From: Liquidambar formosana
Taxonomy: Eukaryota; Streptophyta; Magnoliopsida; Saxifragales; Altingiaceae
Assembly: GCA_039720395.1 (NCBI GenBank)
Contig: CM077827.1
Coordinates: 22,472,375 to 22,536,374 of the forward strand
Length of the DNA: 64,000 bases
Direction: 5' to 3'
In this document: piece after piece, positions 24,853 to 36,837 of the stretch
Layout of the letters: every line of letters begins with the position of its first letter
Position numbering within the stretch: the first letter of the stretch is position 1
Position numbers and translations under genes: made by a program
Notes under the pieces: generated by a model
Seen by the model: the letters and a program-made list of their open reading frames with translations, nothing else
Databases searched by the model: none
What the model was told of the DNA's origin: nothing

Positions 24853-25455
24853 TGTAATGCTTCGCCCCCACCACTAACATGATATTGTCCACTTTGGGTT
24901 ACCCCTCATGGCTTTAAAACGTGTCATACTAGTTAGGGAGCAAAGTCTACATATAGCGCAGTCACTTTTTCTAGCCAAGCGATGTGGGATCCCGAGGTAT
25001 TACATTTGTCCCCCCACAGGACCACACGTCCTCATAGGGTCAATGATTCCCACCATATCGTTGCCACGGCCTAAAGCCACTTTTTGCTAGGCCAGATGCA
25101 CTAAGGATGCACAGTATGGTTCCAGCATAGCCCACATACCGCAAGACTGGTCTAGCTCTGATACCAATTGTAATGCCCCACCCCCACTATTAGCATGATA
25201 TTGTCCGCTTTGGGTTACCTCTCACAGCTTTAAAAAGCGTCGTACTAGTTAGAAGACGGCCTAAAGCCACTTTTTGCTAGGCTAGATGCACTAAGGATGC
25301 ACAGTATGGTTCCAGCATAGCCCACATACCGCAAGACTAGTCTAGCTCTGATACCAATTGTAATGCCTCACCCCCACTATTAGCATGATATTGTCCGCTT
25401 TGGGTTACCCCTCACAGCTTTAAAAAGCGTCGTACTAGTTAGAAGTGAAGTCTAC
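24853..25455 (-). mobile_element. TRIM-type mini LTR element with duplicated internal-LTR unit
   Basis: A short LTR (24853-25004, TGTAATGC...GGTATTACA, 152 bp) is followed in minus sense by a purine tract (GTGGGGGGACAAA, 25005-25017). Near 25153-25168 is TTGGTATCAGAGC, the tRNA-iMet-type primer site. A truncated LTR copy (25169-25255), a second internal segment (25256-25358) with the same primer site, and a third LTR copy (25359-25455) follow. Element E interrupts the third copy. With no coding capacity and about 100-150-bp parts it is a TRIM. The LTR resembles a widespread plant TRIM, but I do not assign a name. Confidence 0.7.
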
Positions 25456-25596
25456 TGTGAGCGCTATGTCCTAACCACGCCACAAACTAGGAAGGTTAGC
25501 GCGGAGAGGGAATCACCACCCGATTTATCTTCAGGAACCAATTGACCCCTAGCAAAGGCCCAACTCATCGTTACCAAAAGATTTCAGGTTCGGAGT

Positions 25597-27526
25597 TGTC
25601 ACGATCCAAATATATAAGCCATGATCAATTATTATAAATCTGGTTTAATTAGAGAAAATCATTTAGAAAGCATGAGAAAACCTGTATTTTCAATAAAAAT
25701 TTCGGCATGACCCATTCGTAAATGGGACATACCATGATAAAACCTGTAAAATATTTATAAATATTTCCTATCACCCATCCATGGTATCATCACGTGCTAA
25801 ATAAACCATATAAAGAGACCTACGAAATTAAAATATTACAAATCATAAGTTATTATATGTTCAGTGCCCACTGATCGAATACAAAGTATTTCAATAAATA
25901 TAAAACCATAATATTAAAGTTCTTCAATGTTCATAAATATTGTCTAGAAAATGAATTAGCATAAATATTCATACTAACTCCAGTTAATCACCTTAAGGTG
26001 ATGTCTCCCCGGCTATATACTCATCTGAAAATATTTGTAAAGTATAGGGGTGAGTGGAAAACTCAGTAGATATAATTTTCATATGAAAATAACCAATGCA
26101 TGATAATTTAACCAATAAATCATGCATATAAAACCTCAGAAAATTCCATGAATGAAGTGAGACACCATGTCCATTTCTATTATTCCATAATTATTAAACC
26201 AATCACATTCCCATAAGAGTCTTCGTGCAAAAATGGAGGATTTAAACTCAACTTCTAAGAGGACAACACAGCACGGCATCCCTGCCTAGGACCGTAGTAG
26301 CTTCTATTCGAGAACACAACACGACATCCCTAACTGGGAACATTGTACCCCAAAACCAATGAAGTGGAAAACACAGCAAGACGTCCCATGACCGCAGTAG
26401 TCCAACTCCAAAGACCCTTTAATACTTTTTCTAAGTATTTATTAATTCTATTTCATGCATTTTATGGCAATGAATGTCATGAAAGAGTATATAAATTCAT
26501 ATGCATATCAATAAATCCAGAAATCAACCATATATATAATTATTCCATATTTATATAACATGTTAGGCTATGTAAAGCATGTAAAATATAGACTAACAAG
26601 AATTTACATAGCATGTACATTCAAAATATACCAAAATACCACATATATTTCAACCCATATGCGCTCAAATGTGATATTCATAATTATAGGGTTTTGTAAA
26701 CTAAGCCCCTCAGTACATGTATTGCAAAATATACATGATAATACACCCAAAGATCATGTAAACTCATAAATAACACAAATATACATTTTTATTCAATATA
26801 TATGAACTTATATCCTAACCTATTATCATCCCTAAGGTTAAAACCCATGAAAATTACACCTACCTCATATATTGCACCAAACGTAGAGAAAATGTGTTGG
26901 GAGGGTTGAATCCAAGCCTAAAATGCAAAAACAAGCTCCAAACTCCACAAAACAAACTTGATCTACAAACCAAACGTGGTAGAAGATAAATTCAACCCTT
27001 AGGAAGCTTTCCCAAGCATTAAAGTGAGGTGAGAGAGTGAGAAACCCATACATGCAAGCAAAAAACCCACTTTTCTCTCTCCAAATAAGTCCTTTCTCTC
27101 TCCTTTTCTCTCTAGCTCTATAGAACTCAAAATGCAACAATTAAGGTGAAGAAGTCGGGCCAAGAGTACTATAAGGTAAGTTGAGGGCACATGCGTCATT
27201 TGACATTTCTAAAAAAAAAATTCAAAAATTTGCGATGCTCGATCGATCTAGGTTGAGGGCCCGAGCGATCAGCCTAGGCAGTTGCAAATCAGGATTTCCA
27301 GGGCATATCTGATCAATCAGCCTCAAGGCCGATCGATCGGCCCTTGCTGAATTCGCCTAGTAATAAGCCGAAACGTGTTTAATGATGATCCAAAATAACA
27401 ATAAACTACACGTTATGCATAATAAATAGCGGTTTAAAAGTCACGTGTACTGCACATGCAAGTCTTTCCCGACAAATTACCAACTAAGCATGTAATTAAA
27501 CTTAATTAAATGGGATGGGTGTTACA
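25597..27526 (-). mobile_element. Solo LTR K2 (chromovirus-type)
   Basis: It is 1930 bp, TGTCACGATCC...GGTGTTACA on the plus strand, with a perfect GGAGT duplication (25592-25596 and 27527-27531). It is homologous to K1 over most of its length but shorter. Its palindrome block at 27240-27345 has diverged from that of K1. Confidence 0.85.
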
Positions 27527-27538
27527 GGAGTTAGGGTA

Positions 27539-27571
27539 CGTTGTTGGGAAGGTGTTAAGTACCCCATAACG
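27539..27571 (-). other. Conserved stem-loop H3 in the LTR of E
   Basis: In element sense CGTTATGGGG...CCCAACAACG pairs at 8 of 10 positions around a TACTTAACACCTT loop, equivalent to the A hairpin with a different stem sequence. K2 inserted 7 nt away. Confidence 0.5.
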
Positions 27572-28799
27572 CCCAGCTGAATCCGGCCCCCACACGTGCT
27601 TTGTTGGCTTTAATTAATGAGAAATATTCAATTGGATTCAACCCTATTCATCCGAAAAATAACATAAAACGAATGAGGCACATAAATGAATGACTTAAGT
27701 GAATAAATAAAAAAATATATAACAAAAACAGTGATAAACAGAATAAATAGTGAATAGAAAAAGGATGAACTTACCACTGCCTGCAACAGAAACGAGTTAG
27801 CACAGAATATACAATGTGCATACACATAAACAGAAGGTGCGTACGCACCGTTATTTTATATGTACGCATATATCAGGACAAATCTAAGAAATAACATAAA
27901 TGAATTCATCTATGTTGCCTAACCTCTTATTCACATGATATTGCAGGAAAATATGATGTGCAGAATACTAAACTATACAAAGATATTTTAGCATGCCACT
28001 ACCCTATCATAACTTCTATGCAGTCAAACACTATGCTAATTGAATATGTAAGGAAACAAATTAAATTATATTAAACATACTTATTACATGGCATAAGGCA
28101 TGTCAAAGATTAGAAACTACAACACATTTATTGAAACCATACTCAACACATTAAATGACCCAAAATCATGGCATTCATTAAAACTACATTCAGTATACAT
28201 TTATGCTTAAAGAGAATCATTAATGATTATTCTAAAATCAAGGAAATGAATGTGAAAAGAGCGTTACCCTCTGGTTTGGGTAAATCCTAATGAATATGTG
28301 GATTAGTTCTCCTCTTCAAGCCTCCGTGACCGCAGCTGCTGTCTTTAAATTTTGGATGGGTATTTCTAGGGTTTGTGTAAGAAAATGGTGGTAAGAGTTG
28401 CCTCCTTAATAAATGAGAAAGTGGTCCTTTTATAGAGGAAACACTAGGCTTTTGGGGAGCTAGGTTAGGGTTTTTGGCTTTTCCAGCCATCACAGGACGA
28501 ATACAAAGTAGGTTTGATCCACATGAGGTAGCAAGGGGAAATGGGGAGAAGATTTGAGTTCTGGGAAACTAACATGCGTGCGCATAAACTCAAGGTGTGT
28601 ACGCATATTTAAATGTGCATATGCACAAGTCAGTGGACTGGGCTTTTCAAATGGGTTTCATTGGTTGGGTTGTAATTGCGATCACATCAGCTCTTTAAGG
28701 ATTTGCTCATCGGCTATTTCGATTTGGGTCACCTTTCATCATTTGTCTTAACAAGGTGGACTTGAAATATTTAGGCGGTACAAAATGGGGGTGTCAATA

Positions 28800-28814
28800 T
28801 TTGCCCTTTCTTTC
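28800..28814 (-). other. Polypurine tract of element E
   Basis: GAAAGAAAGGGCAAA in minus sense directly abuts the LTR start, the same position as in A. Confidence 0.65.
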
Positions 28815-28947
28815 AATTCCATTCGTAGAGTGAGTGGAATTGAAAGACTAGAAGATGGACCACTTTAACCGGCTAGTATTTCAAGTCCTTAAAAGAAATG
28901 CTAATGCATACATGAATTGAGGTCAAATCGGGTAAAAGTTTGCTTTC

Positions 28948-28982
28948 CTACGTACCCCTTTCAGAGATTAGACCTAACGTAG
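28948..28982 (-). other. Conserved hairpin H1 in element E
   Basis: CTACGT...ACGTAG in element sense encloses AATC and a weak CTCT/AGGG inner stem. It occupies the same place as in A, between the polypurine tract and the antisense gene. Confidence 0.55.
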
Positions 28983-29079
28983 TTTTTATATGGAATCATC
29001 CTTCTAAGGCACTAGAAGGTTTTCGAAAAGTGGCAATACTCACAGATTGAGTCGAAACTTATTAGTGGGTTAGGTGACC

Positions 29080-29525
29080 CATGTGTGGGGTCGAGAAATT
29101 CGCAGGTTGAATTTCGGAATGAAACATGAAATTAGGTGATTTGCAGGTGGAATCAGGTGACTTGTGGGTGGAATCGAGAAATTTACAGTTTTGAATTTCA
29201 GGAGGGAAAACAACATTAGACGGGGTGATTCACGGGTGGAATCAAGAGATTGAATTTCGAAACGCAACATCAAATTAGGTAATTCACGGATGGAATCAAG
29301 CGCAGGTGAATTAAGAAATTCACAGTTTCGAATTTTAAAGCACAACATCGAGATTGATTCATAGGTGGAATTAATTAAGAAAATCCTCAGATTGAATCCC
29401 AAAACACAATGTTAACATCCATAGATGGAACTCACAGATAGAATCACGAAATTCTTGGATTGAACTTCAAAACACAGCATCAAGTTTGATTCACAGGTGG
29501 AACAAAATTCACGGATTGAATCGAC
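29080..29525. repeat. Degenerate tandem repeats in element E
   Basis: Many imperfect copies of GATTCACAGGTGGAATC and AAATTCACAGATTGAATTTC alternate between hairpin H1 and the antisense gene. No coding role is seen. The unit length is irregular. Confidence 0.7.
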
Positions 29526-32500
29526 ATCAGTTGAAGTGAAAAGGTATTGGGTGCGTTGTGCCCCTAGGATTGCAAGGTAAGGTTTGATCCCTTAAATATG
29601 CGTATGCATAAACTGAAGTTGCGTACGCACAAATAGAAGGTGTGTACGCATGTTTACCTGAGATCAAAAAAATAAAAAGGTCACACTTCTTCTCTTTCGC
29701 AGAACCAACACACATCCTTCTGTTTCTTCAAAAATCTCTCACCTTCAATCTCCATTCTCTCTCCAAACTCTCTACAAAAACCCATCCTCTTCATTCACAC
29801 CCCCACCTTAACCTCTCTTATTCCCTCCTCCTTCCAAACATACTCAAACCCCCGATGACACCCAAACGGCAAAGACGTGATGGTGCTCGAGGAATCGAAG
29901 ACAGCAAGTCAGCTATCAAACGGTGGCCTTTGAAGGGCATCGTCAATAAGGTGATGTGGCTCGTCCATCTGCCGAAGGAACACTTGTCCAACTATGCTCG
30001 TGAAGGAATAGTAGGAATCCGAAACCCATTTAAATTTCAAGTGTTGTTATTTTGAAAATCTAGACGTGCTAGGGTGTTTCAAACTTCTAAACATGTTAAG
30101 AATGAATGAGATATGATGTTTAGGGTAGAAAAAAGATAATTTTGACTAGTTGTGATGGGGGTGGGAAAAATGGAGAGGGTGATGAAATTCAAACTAGCAG
30201 AATATGCGTACGTGCAATTATAATATGCGTACATGAAATTCGAACTAGCAGAATGTGCATACATGCAATTATAATATGCGTACGCATATTATGATTGTGT
30301 GTGCGTTCATTTAGAAGCCATTAATCATCAAAATGAGCGTATGCCTCTTTCAAATACATGTACACATATTTAAAATAAGCGTATGCACATTTTGTCTCAC
30401 AAATAGTAATAATAGTAAACGTGCATACTTGGGCTGTATACTTACCTACTTTTTCTCTGTTGTGGCAGTTTCCACCCATTATCGTCACAATGGGCAACTT
30501 CTCAAAGACATATACTTGGTGGACCAGCTCACTGATAACACTAAGGCATTGGTAAATGTAGTTAGTTTCTCTACTATCACTGTTGCGTTCAACAAACGTA
30601 CTCCTCGAGCTATAGTCTACTGCCTAGCCGAGAGATGGTGGGACACCTCACATATGCTACATATTAGAGGGCGTGAGTTGACCATGACCCTATATGATTT
30701 CTATTAGCTATCCAGGTTGAGTATGACTGGGCAGTATTTTTCTTTTGACCATGACTCTGATGAACGGGCCAAGATTTTGGAGCTATTGCTTGGAGTGGTC
30801 TTCACTGGCACTTCGATTTACTGTCCTGACCTCTATGATGCATATACTGCATACCCGCAGGATATTCCTAAGCAGCGAGCATACATGGCACGTGCCTACA
30901 TCATGTTTCTCTTGGGGGCTTACTTAGTGCGCTTAGCTACTGGAGAGTGTGGGTGGTAAGATTCCTCTTTCATTTCATTTCTTTTTCCCTTGTTTGGACA
31001 TCTCCTTTTTTATTTCCTAAGTTTGTGAGCTTAAACCCATCCTTTATTGATATCACAGCTATGGGTCTATAAGTATCTGCGATGCGAGGTCGACGATGAT
31101 GGGGTCCCCATAATGAACCTTCGGTAACACTTTAGCTCTCACAGGTTTCTGGATGATATGGTGGTTAAGAGAGTGGGTTTCTATAGTTCTTTACTTGCCC
31201 CTTAATCCATTCATGTATCTTATTTCCCTGTTTAATCCCTTTTTTTATTTGCAGATTATTCCTCATCTATGGCAAGATGATGCTCCTTTGGTACTCATTG
31301 AGTGGGATACTATTGCATGGGAGCTTACCTCGATGTCACAGGTGTTCGAGCATGCGGGAGCTCGCTTTTTCTATTTGGCAAAGAGAATAGCATAGCAATT
31401 CGATGCCGATATGGGCTCAGCTCCTTGAGTCTCAATAGATCTTCCTCCATACATAGCCTTTCCTTACCAATGCTGTAATGAGGACCTAACTATTTGGCAC
31501 AAAGGGATCATATATGAAGACTGGCTGATGGGAGAAGATTGCGACTATGAGCTCTTCACTAGGGAGCATCTCATGCAGAGTCTTTATGTACTATTACTAG
31601 TGAGTCTTTACCTATTCTCTTTATTCTTGCCCCTTGTGTCTCTTTTTTGTTTTCTCATGGCTCATATTCTATAGGGTACTATAGACACCCCATTTTCATC
31701 CCAATGAGTTCATGATAGCATTTGGTTAGGTTTAGAAGCATTTAGGAGTCCCTAAGCCTTAAAGGACACTTTTGCCCTTTTAAGCCTTAGAAGAATAGGT
31801 CATCATTGGATGCATATTTTTATCTCTTTGTTGAGTCCCATCACTTGCATTTAGTTTCTAGGATCATTTTGGATATGTGTGTCAAATTTGGTTCAATTCC
31901 AGATAGGTTTGGATAGCTAATTAGAACTTTTGCGACTTGAAAGGCAATTTCATCTTTTACTTCGTATATTTTCCAATTGACTTCCAAATTTGTTCCGAAA
32001 TGTTCTATTGATCTTAGAATGATGAAATGAGCCTAATTGAAGTGCCAATTTAATTTATTGATAGGTTTTGGATTGGTTCACCACATTATCCTATGGTTAA
32101 TTGACCTTTTTTCGGGTAATTGCCTCATGAAAACCTAGCCACCTGACCGTGGTCAGGGATTTTTGATTCAAGAATACTCTAGGCTTATTCTACATTGAAT
32201 CCTTGAAATTTTGGCTTTTGAATGACTCAAATCGAAGTTAAAATGAAGAATTTGTGTCCGTTTGAAGTTCGGAGTCCGTACCGAGTCAGAATTCCAAAAT
32301 TTTTGGATTCCTCTTGGGTGACCGGTTCACCCGACCGGTCACCCGAGAGCTCCATCCTAATTTATCTCTCTTTGAATTTTTGACGAAATGGGACTCTACC
32401 ACTCCGAATTTCAGCCTTCTAAAGGACTTCTAAGCCTATTGGGAGGTGGTTTTGAGTTGTTTAACATTCATGGGATTTAATTACAGCCCTAGATTGGTTT

Positions 32501-33970
32501 TATGGTGAATTAATCTCAACCATTAGTTCATTGGTTGGTTGGTTATAAATAGAGGCTCATTCATCAACATAAGGGACTTTTGGACTTTTGGCTGGACCTT
32601 TTTTGGTTTATTTGACACTTCATATTCATAAGAGAGAGAGGAACCACGAGTTTGCACACACCTATATCACTTGGAGGAGGCTTTCTACTGCAATTTTGAA
32701 GAGGAACTAGAAGGGAACCAAACCAAAGAGAAGGAAGAACACAATGAAGACCTTTGCTTTGTTGTAAGTCTCCTTTACATCATTTTACGATTCCTTCTTC
32801 TTCTACTCCATTCTCTACATAGTTATGGCTTAGAATTGAATTAGGAATCATATATACTCTATATTGTAGAGTGTGTATGATTCAAATATGATGTGAAAAG
32901 CATGCTAGTGGAATAAGATTGTGAATTGCTTGCTGTTAGGATAGTTTCTCTCTTAAGGATTGAGGTATGTTTTGCACAGAAAATTGGTTGATGTGTTTAG
33001 GCCGTTTTCTCTTCATGGTTCAATTATATGCATGATTTTAAGCATCTTTTGTATAGGACACTCGCTGTATAAGCCTCATCTTCATAGGTGTATGGATGAT
33101 TATTCTTTTCGAGGATAATTATCGTCCTTAGAGGGTGCATAGGTGCTTTCTAGAATGTGTTTGAGTGCGCTGTGAGTTTCTTTGCATTCTTAGGTATATA
33201 TTTTATGTAGGATATGTGAAGAAACCATTCATGCGGAGTGATTTCTATGTCAAATTATCTCCGGATAGTTTTACTTAAGAAAGCTCACCGTAAGGATGAT
33301 TATTTCACATTCTTACATAAAGTACGTACCTAAGGCATCATGTTAGATTTTATTTTCATGTTTTGGATTGTCATATGATATTTTCATCATGATAGTTCAT
33401 ATTTAGCATGTTTTTGATAGTTTTATGCATGTTAGGGTGTTTAGAGCATATAGGAGCATATTAGGGCTTTGTTTCTCTTTTGATTGTTGTTGTTTGCATG
33501 AGTATTAGGTCATTATATGCATGTTTAGTATTCTGTCCAGATTTGATTTAGGTCTCCTAATGATTATTTAAGCATGAATATAGTTGATTTGAGCTTAATA
33601 ATTGCCCTATAGAATACATAGGGTGATTAATTGATGTTTTCTCGATGTTTCGGGATAATTTGCATATGGTAAGTGGTTCATAGTAAGTTTGTTTTGATTT
33701 GTTCTCTTCTCCCCCCTTGGGTTATTGTCTTTACTTTGGATTAGAAGTCCTAAGTTTCCAACTTTCTTAAAATTCTACTTTACTCGGAGTTCTATTCGCT
33801 TTTGAATTCAAATCTCTTTAGAAGTCTATTTGAGTTAGAATTCTATTCTTTCTGAAATACTTACCTTTTCTCAAACTATTTTGGAAACTCCTAAGTTTTA
33901 AAACCTTTCTTAAGTTGAAAACTTAGGGTTTATAGTTCATTGTAAAGGGAGTAACCCCTTCTCAATCGAA

Positions 33971-34015
33971 CTACGTGGACTTTGATCCTTACATCTTTGT
34001 ATGTAAGGTACGTAG
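33971..34015 (+). other. Conserved hairpin H1 in B2
   Basis: CTACGT...ACGTAG encloses the 8-bp stem CCTTACAT / ATGTAAGG. D has CCATGTAT / ATACATGG at the same place, so pairing is kept with several changed base pairs. Confidence 0.7.
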
Positions 34016-34040
34016 GCGCTCATTTGATGTTCAAGTCCGC

Positions 34041-34063
34041 CCTAGGATACTAAGTATCCTAGG
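34041..34063 (+). other. Palindrome H2 in B2
   Basis: Arms CCTAGGATACT and AGTATCCTAGG with one central base, identical to D and, allowing for strand, to B. Confidence 0.75.
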
Positions 34064-34395
34064 TTTTCTTTCTTCTTTCTTCTTCTTTCTTTTTATCCAT
34101 TTGTCCATCACATATTTGCTAGAGGAGTAGAATGGACCCATGCTTATTCATTTATCTATCACATATTTGCTAGAGGAGTAGGATGGATCTGTTTCTTATT
34201 CTCTATTTCTCTTACCTGCTTTCCATATCTCTCTTATTTGTTCATGGATGTTTATATGCTTTATGGATATTTATATGCTTTATGGATATCTATGGATGAA
34301 TGTGGATTATTTATGGATGATTCTTTGCATATGCATGGTGACTAATTAGGAAGTGATTGAAATAACCCATATAAATTCAGAGACCCATTTTGGGG

Positions 34396-34440
34396 CGATG
34401 TGGGTGCCTATAGGATGTTTCCTAAAACCTTCCTACATCG
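34396..34440 (+). other. Conserved stem-loop H3 in B2
   Basis: CGATGTGGG / CCTACATCG (one G-U pair) encloses the inner stem TAGGA-TGTT-TCCTA, as in B. Confidence 0.7.
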
Positions 34441-34850
34441 TAACTTAGTCTCCATATCCTGTCTTGTTTTGATTAGACTTGCTTTTCCTTGATCGGAGTC
34501 ATGTGGTTTGTTTTCAAAGGTTTTCTTAAAAAGCTATTTTCAAGGTTTTCCTTTTTTCCTTAAAAAATGAGGTGGCGACTCCTTGTCTATTTGTTTTTGT
34601 GAACCTTTTAAAAACCATATTTTTATTAATTTAAATCTCTACAAGCCTTTTTTAAAAGAAGGGTTCTCTTTCCCCCTCCGAATCGAAACCCGTGGTTCAC
34701 AGGTACGTAAGCCTTGCGTTTAGAAGAAGGTGTGAACCCTATATACCTTTGATGGACCGTCCCTTCTCATGACAATAGGAGTGTCCCAGCTGAGAAGTTG
34801 ATCCCTAAGGTGCCATCTTGCTTGGGTTATCTGATGCCAGAGGGTGTCCA

Positions 34851-35554
34851 AGCGGTATCCCATTGTTCTTCCTGCATTCACAAACTTTTTGACGACATAT
34901 TAATATAAGCAAAGGAAGCAACCTTCTTTTGGATTTGAAACGAGTTTCCTTTGCCAAAAATTCATTAACCATTGAATCAACTGAAGGAAGTGGATTACGA
35001 TAAAGGATAGTACCAAGAATACCTTCAAACTCATCCCGAAGTGCCATAAAAAATTGAATAAGACACTGTTCCTCTTTGTAGTTACAATACACAGTGTTCA
35101 CACTGAATTCCCTGGGTTTTGTAAGAGTTAATTGGTCCCAAAAACTAGTCATAACAGCATAATAGTCTTGAATACTTCGGTCCCCTTGTGGTATCTCCTA
35201 GATATCATGTTCTAATTGGTACCTCTTTGCAAAATTAGATTGCACATATAACTTTGACAAATAGTCCCAAATTTCTTTGGCAGTAGAGAACTTAGCTAAT
35301 TGCATTCCAATGGATTGTTCGACTAAATTATTGATCCAAGTAATAATTTTACCATTATTCATTTCCCAAACTGAAATCAATTCTTCATATTTTTCAATTT
35401 TGGTATCACTAGGCTTCTTAACAAACCCAATCACATAACCCCATATATTCTTCCCCAGTAAAAATTTCTTCACAGCATAAGCCTAATAGGTGTAGTTATC
35501 ATCTGTCAGTTTAACACTAATGGCCTAAAGAGAATCTGAATTTCCATTAGCCAT
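34851..35554 (-). pseudogene. Copia gag (UBN2-type) pseudogene of element H
   Basis: It starts MANGNSDSL at about 35554. Two early TAG codons stand where Trp or Gln are expected. Then follow YAVKKFLLGKNIWGYVIGF, FSTAKEIWDYLSKLYVQSN, a TAG, and IQFFMALRDEFEGILGTILY and PLPSVDSMVNEFLAKE. This order matches the capsid region of plant Ty1/copia Gag (UBN2 / gag-polypeptide families). The zinc knuckle, protease, integrase and reverse transcriptase are absent: the frame ends at the junction with element E near 34850. Gag would form the retrotransposon particle; here it is dead. Confidence 0.8.
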
Positions 35555-35986
35555 GAGTAATGTTAATCAAGTGTCTAAATAGAGAAGGGAACAAAGGTTG
35601 AAATTGTGTCGTGACTCACAATAATTAAGAGGTGCGAAGAAGACCAGAGGTGCGAATGCTTTAGACCTGTTTCAAAAAGATAAAACTGTTGTGCGAAATT
35701 AAGTCTAGGGCTTGTGAAATCAAGGCAGGAAGTGCGAACACTTCAGACTTATTACTATGGATTTGCGACTGGAACTAGTTCTTGCTACAAGCTTGCGACA
35801 AGTGTGCGATAAGAGAAAATCACAAGTGTATCTTCGAGGGAAAGAGAGAGATGTTGCGATGAGGTCTCGACTCTCGAGAACGATGCAAGGGTGTGCTATC
35901 ATATGAGGAACGAGAGAAGATGGGCTATCGATTGAGTGTGCTGGTGCTGATTTCGAGAACAGAGAGAGACAATGCTAATTTGTGAG

Positions 35987-36802
35987 TAGGGCTAGCAATT
36001 TATGCCTAAACCCACGAACTCGCCCAAACCCGCCCAAGTTAAATTGGTGCAAATGGGTGGTTTTATTAATTGGGTTGTAAATGGGTGCCCATAATAACCC
36101 AACTAATAATTGGGTTTAATCGGGTTTGTATAAAAAAAATTTGGGTATGAATGAAACCCGATAGGGTTTGAAGTCTCTTTCACAGTCGCTCTCCTTCATA
36201 ATCTCTCTTCCGCCGCCGCTCGTCTCCTTCAACTCCGTTGCTCATCTCCTATCGCCGCTTGTCTCCTTCAAGACCACAACTCTCCTGCTACATCATGCAT
36301 CTAGATCGAGCTTCGGCGGCTCCTGTGCACCACCACTTCCACCTTCTTCTCTGGCAAACCAGAGCTAATCCATCTTCACCGGAAAAATTGAAAGCTCCTA
36401 CCACCGGAATCACCATAAACTATTTCAACCTTCAAAAAGCCAACCCACAATTTTACAGGGTAACCACCTGCTCCATTTTCTTTGAGATTTAAAAACAAAA
36501 AACAAAAAACCACCAACATTATTTCTTCCATCCCAAAATTTTCTAGAACCTATTATCAAAGCAACAATCACTAGACATAGATTTCGTTGGCGAGTTTGCC
36601 AGTAGTGCTAAACATGTCGGAGATGAAGATGCTGCCATCCCATTAGCATCGCCATCATTCATGCTGAGGATCAATCATACCCATCCACGCCGTCGGAAAA
36701 AATGGGGGGTTTTTTCTTTAAAAAAATATATATATCTTGGGATGTTTTGGGAATTATTAGTTGGCTGGCTAGAAAGGAGGCAGTGGATCTACATCAGATC
36801 TG

Positions 36803-36837
<35 letters not shown>

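Larger units (their letters stand above)
25456..28799 (-). repeat. 3' LTR of element E, split by K2
   Basis: Net about 1.4 kb after removing K2. The end near 28799 is a decayed GTGTCAATA (A has GTGTCTACA). It has one exact TGCGTACGCA at 27838 and several decayed copies around 28574-28625. Confidence 0.75.
31680..34701 (+). mobile_element. Solo LTR B2 (~3 kb)
   Basis: It is 3022 bp with a perfect GGTAC duplication (31675-31679 and 34702-34706). It begins TATAGACACCCC, a decayed TGTAGACACC, and ends CGTGGTTCACA. It contains hairpins H1, H2 and H3, a PBS-like GGTGGCGACTCC (34571) and the shortest palindrome cassette (32313-32347). Homologous to B in opposite orientation. Confidence 0.85.
25456..34850 (-). 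mobile_element. Element E: Tat/Ogre-like LTR element related to A, truncated
   Basis: It starts TGTGAGCGC inside the TRIM. Its LTR (25456-28799) is homologous to that of A, followed by a purine tract, hairpin H1 and an antisense PMD gene in the same order as A. K2 and B2 are inserted in it. The left flank before it is TCTAC; no second LTR, primer site, gag or right target repeat is present. The element stops at a junction with copia element H at about 34850, so roughly its 5' half is lost. Confidence 0.7.
29855..34850 (+). pseudogene. Plant mobile domain (PMD) gene, antisense in element E, broken and split by B2
   Basis: Exon 1 (29855 to about 30009) encodes MTPKRQRRDGARGIEDSK...PKEHLSNYAREGI, collinear with exon 1 in A. 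Exon 2 (30469 to about 30957) has the PMD core CLAERWWDTSHMLHIRGREL and, after an in-frame TAG, RAYMARAYIMFLLGAYLV. Exon 3 (from 31059) has WVYKYLRCEVDDDGVPIMNL and a TAA. Exon 4 (31255-31599) has WDTIAWELTSMSQVFEHAGA and further stops. B2 is inserted at the next intron-exon junction; the exon resumes at 34702 with sequence similar to the WTVP exon of A and ends at the breakpoint near 34850. Exon order and intron sites match A, but several nonsense codons abolish function. Homology to PMD is by recognised motif. Confidence 0.75.

Noticed and set aside
24853..25455. Naming the TRIM as Cassandra
   Set aside because: General resemblance only; no 5S rRNA-like promoter segment could be confirmed by eye.
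29070..29402. 110-codon minus frame in element E
   Set aside because: It is a translation of degenerate tandem repeats with no domain.
36168..36492. Serine/proline-rich plus frames inside the hAT-type element
   Set aside because: Short overlapping frames in a CT-rich interior; a captured gene fragment is possible but nothing is recognisable.
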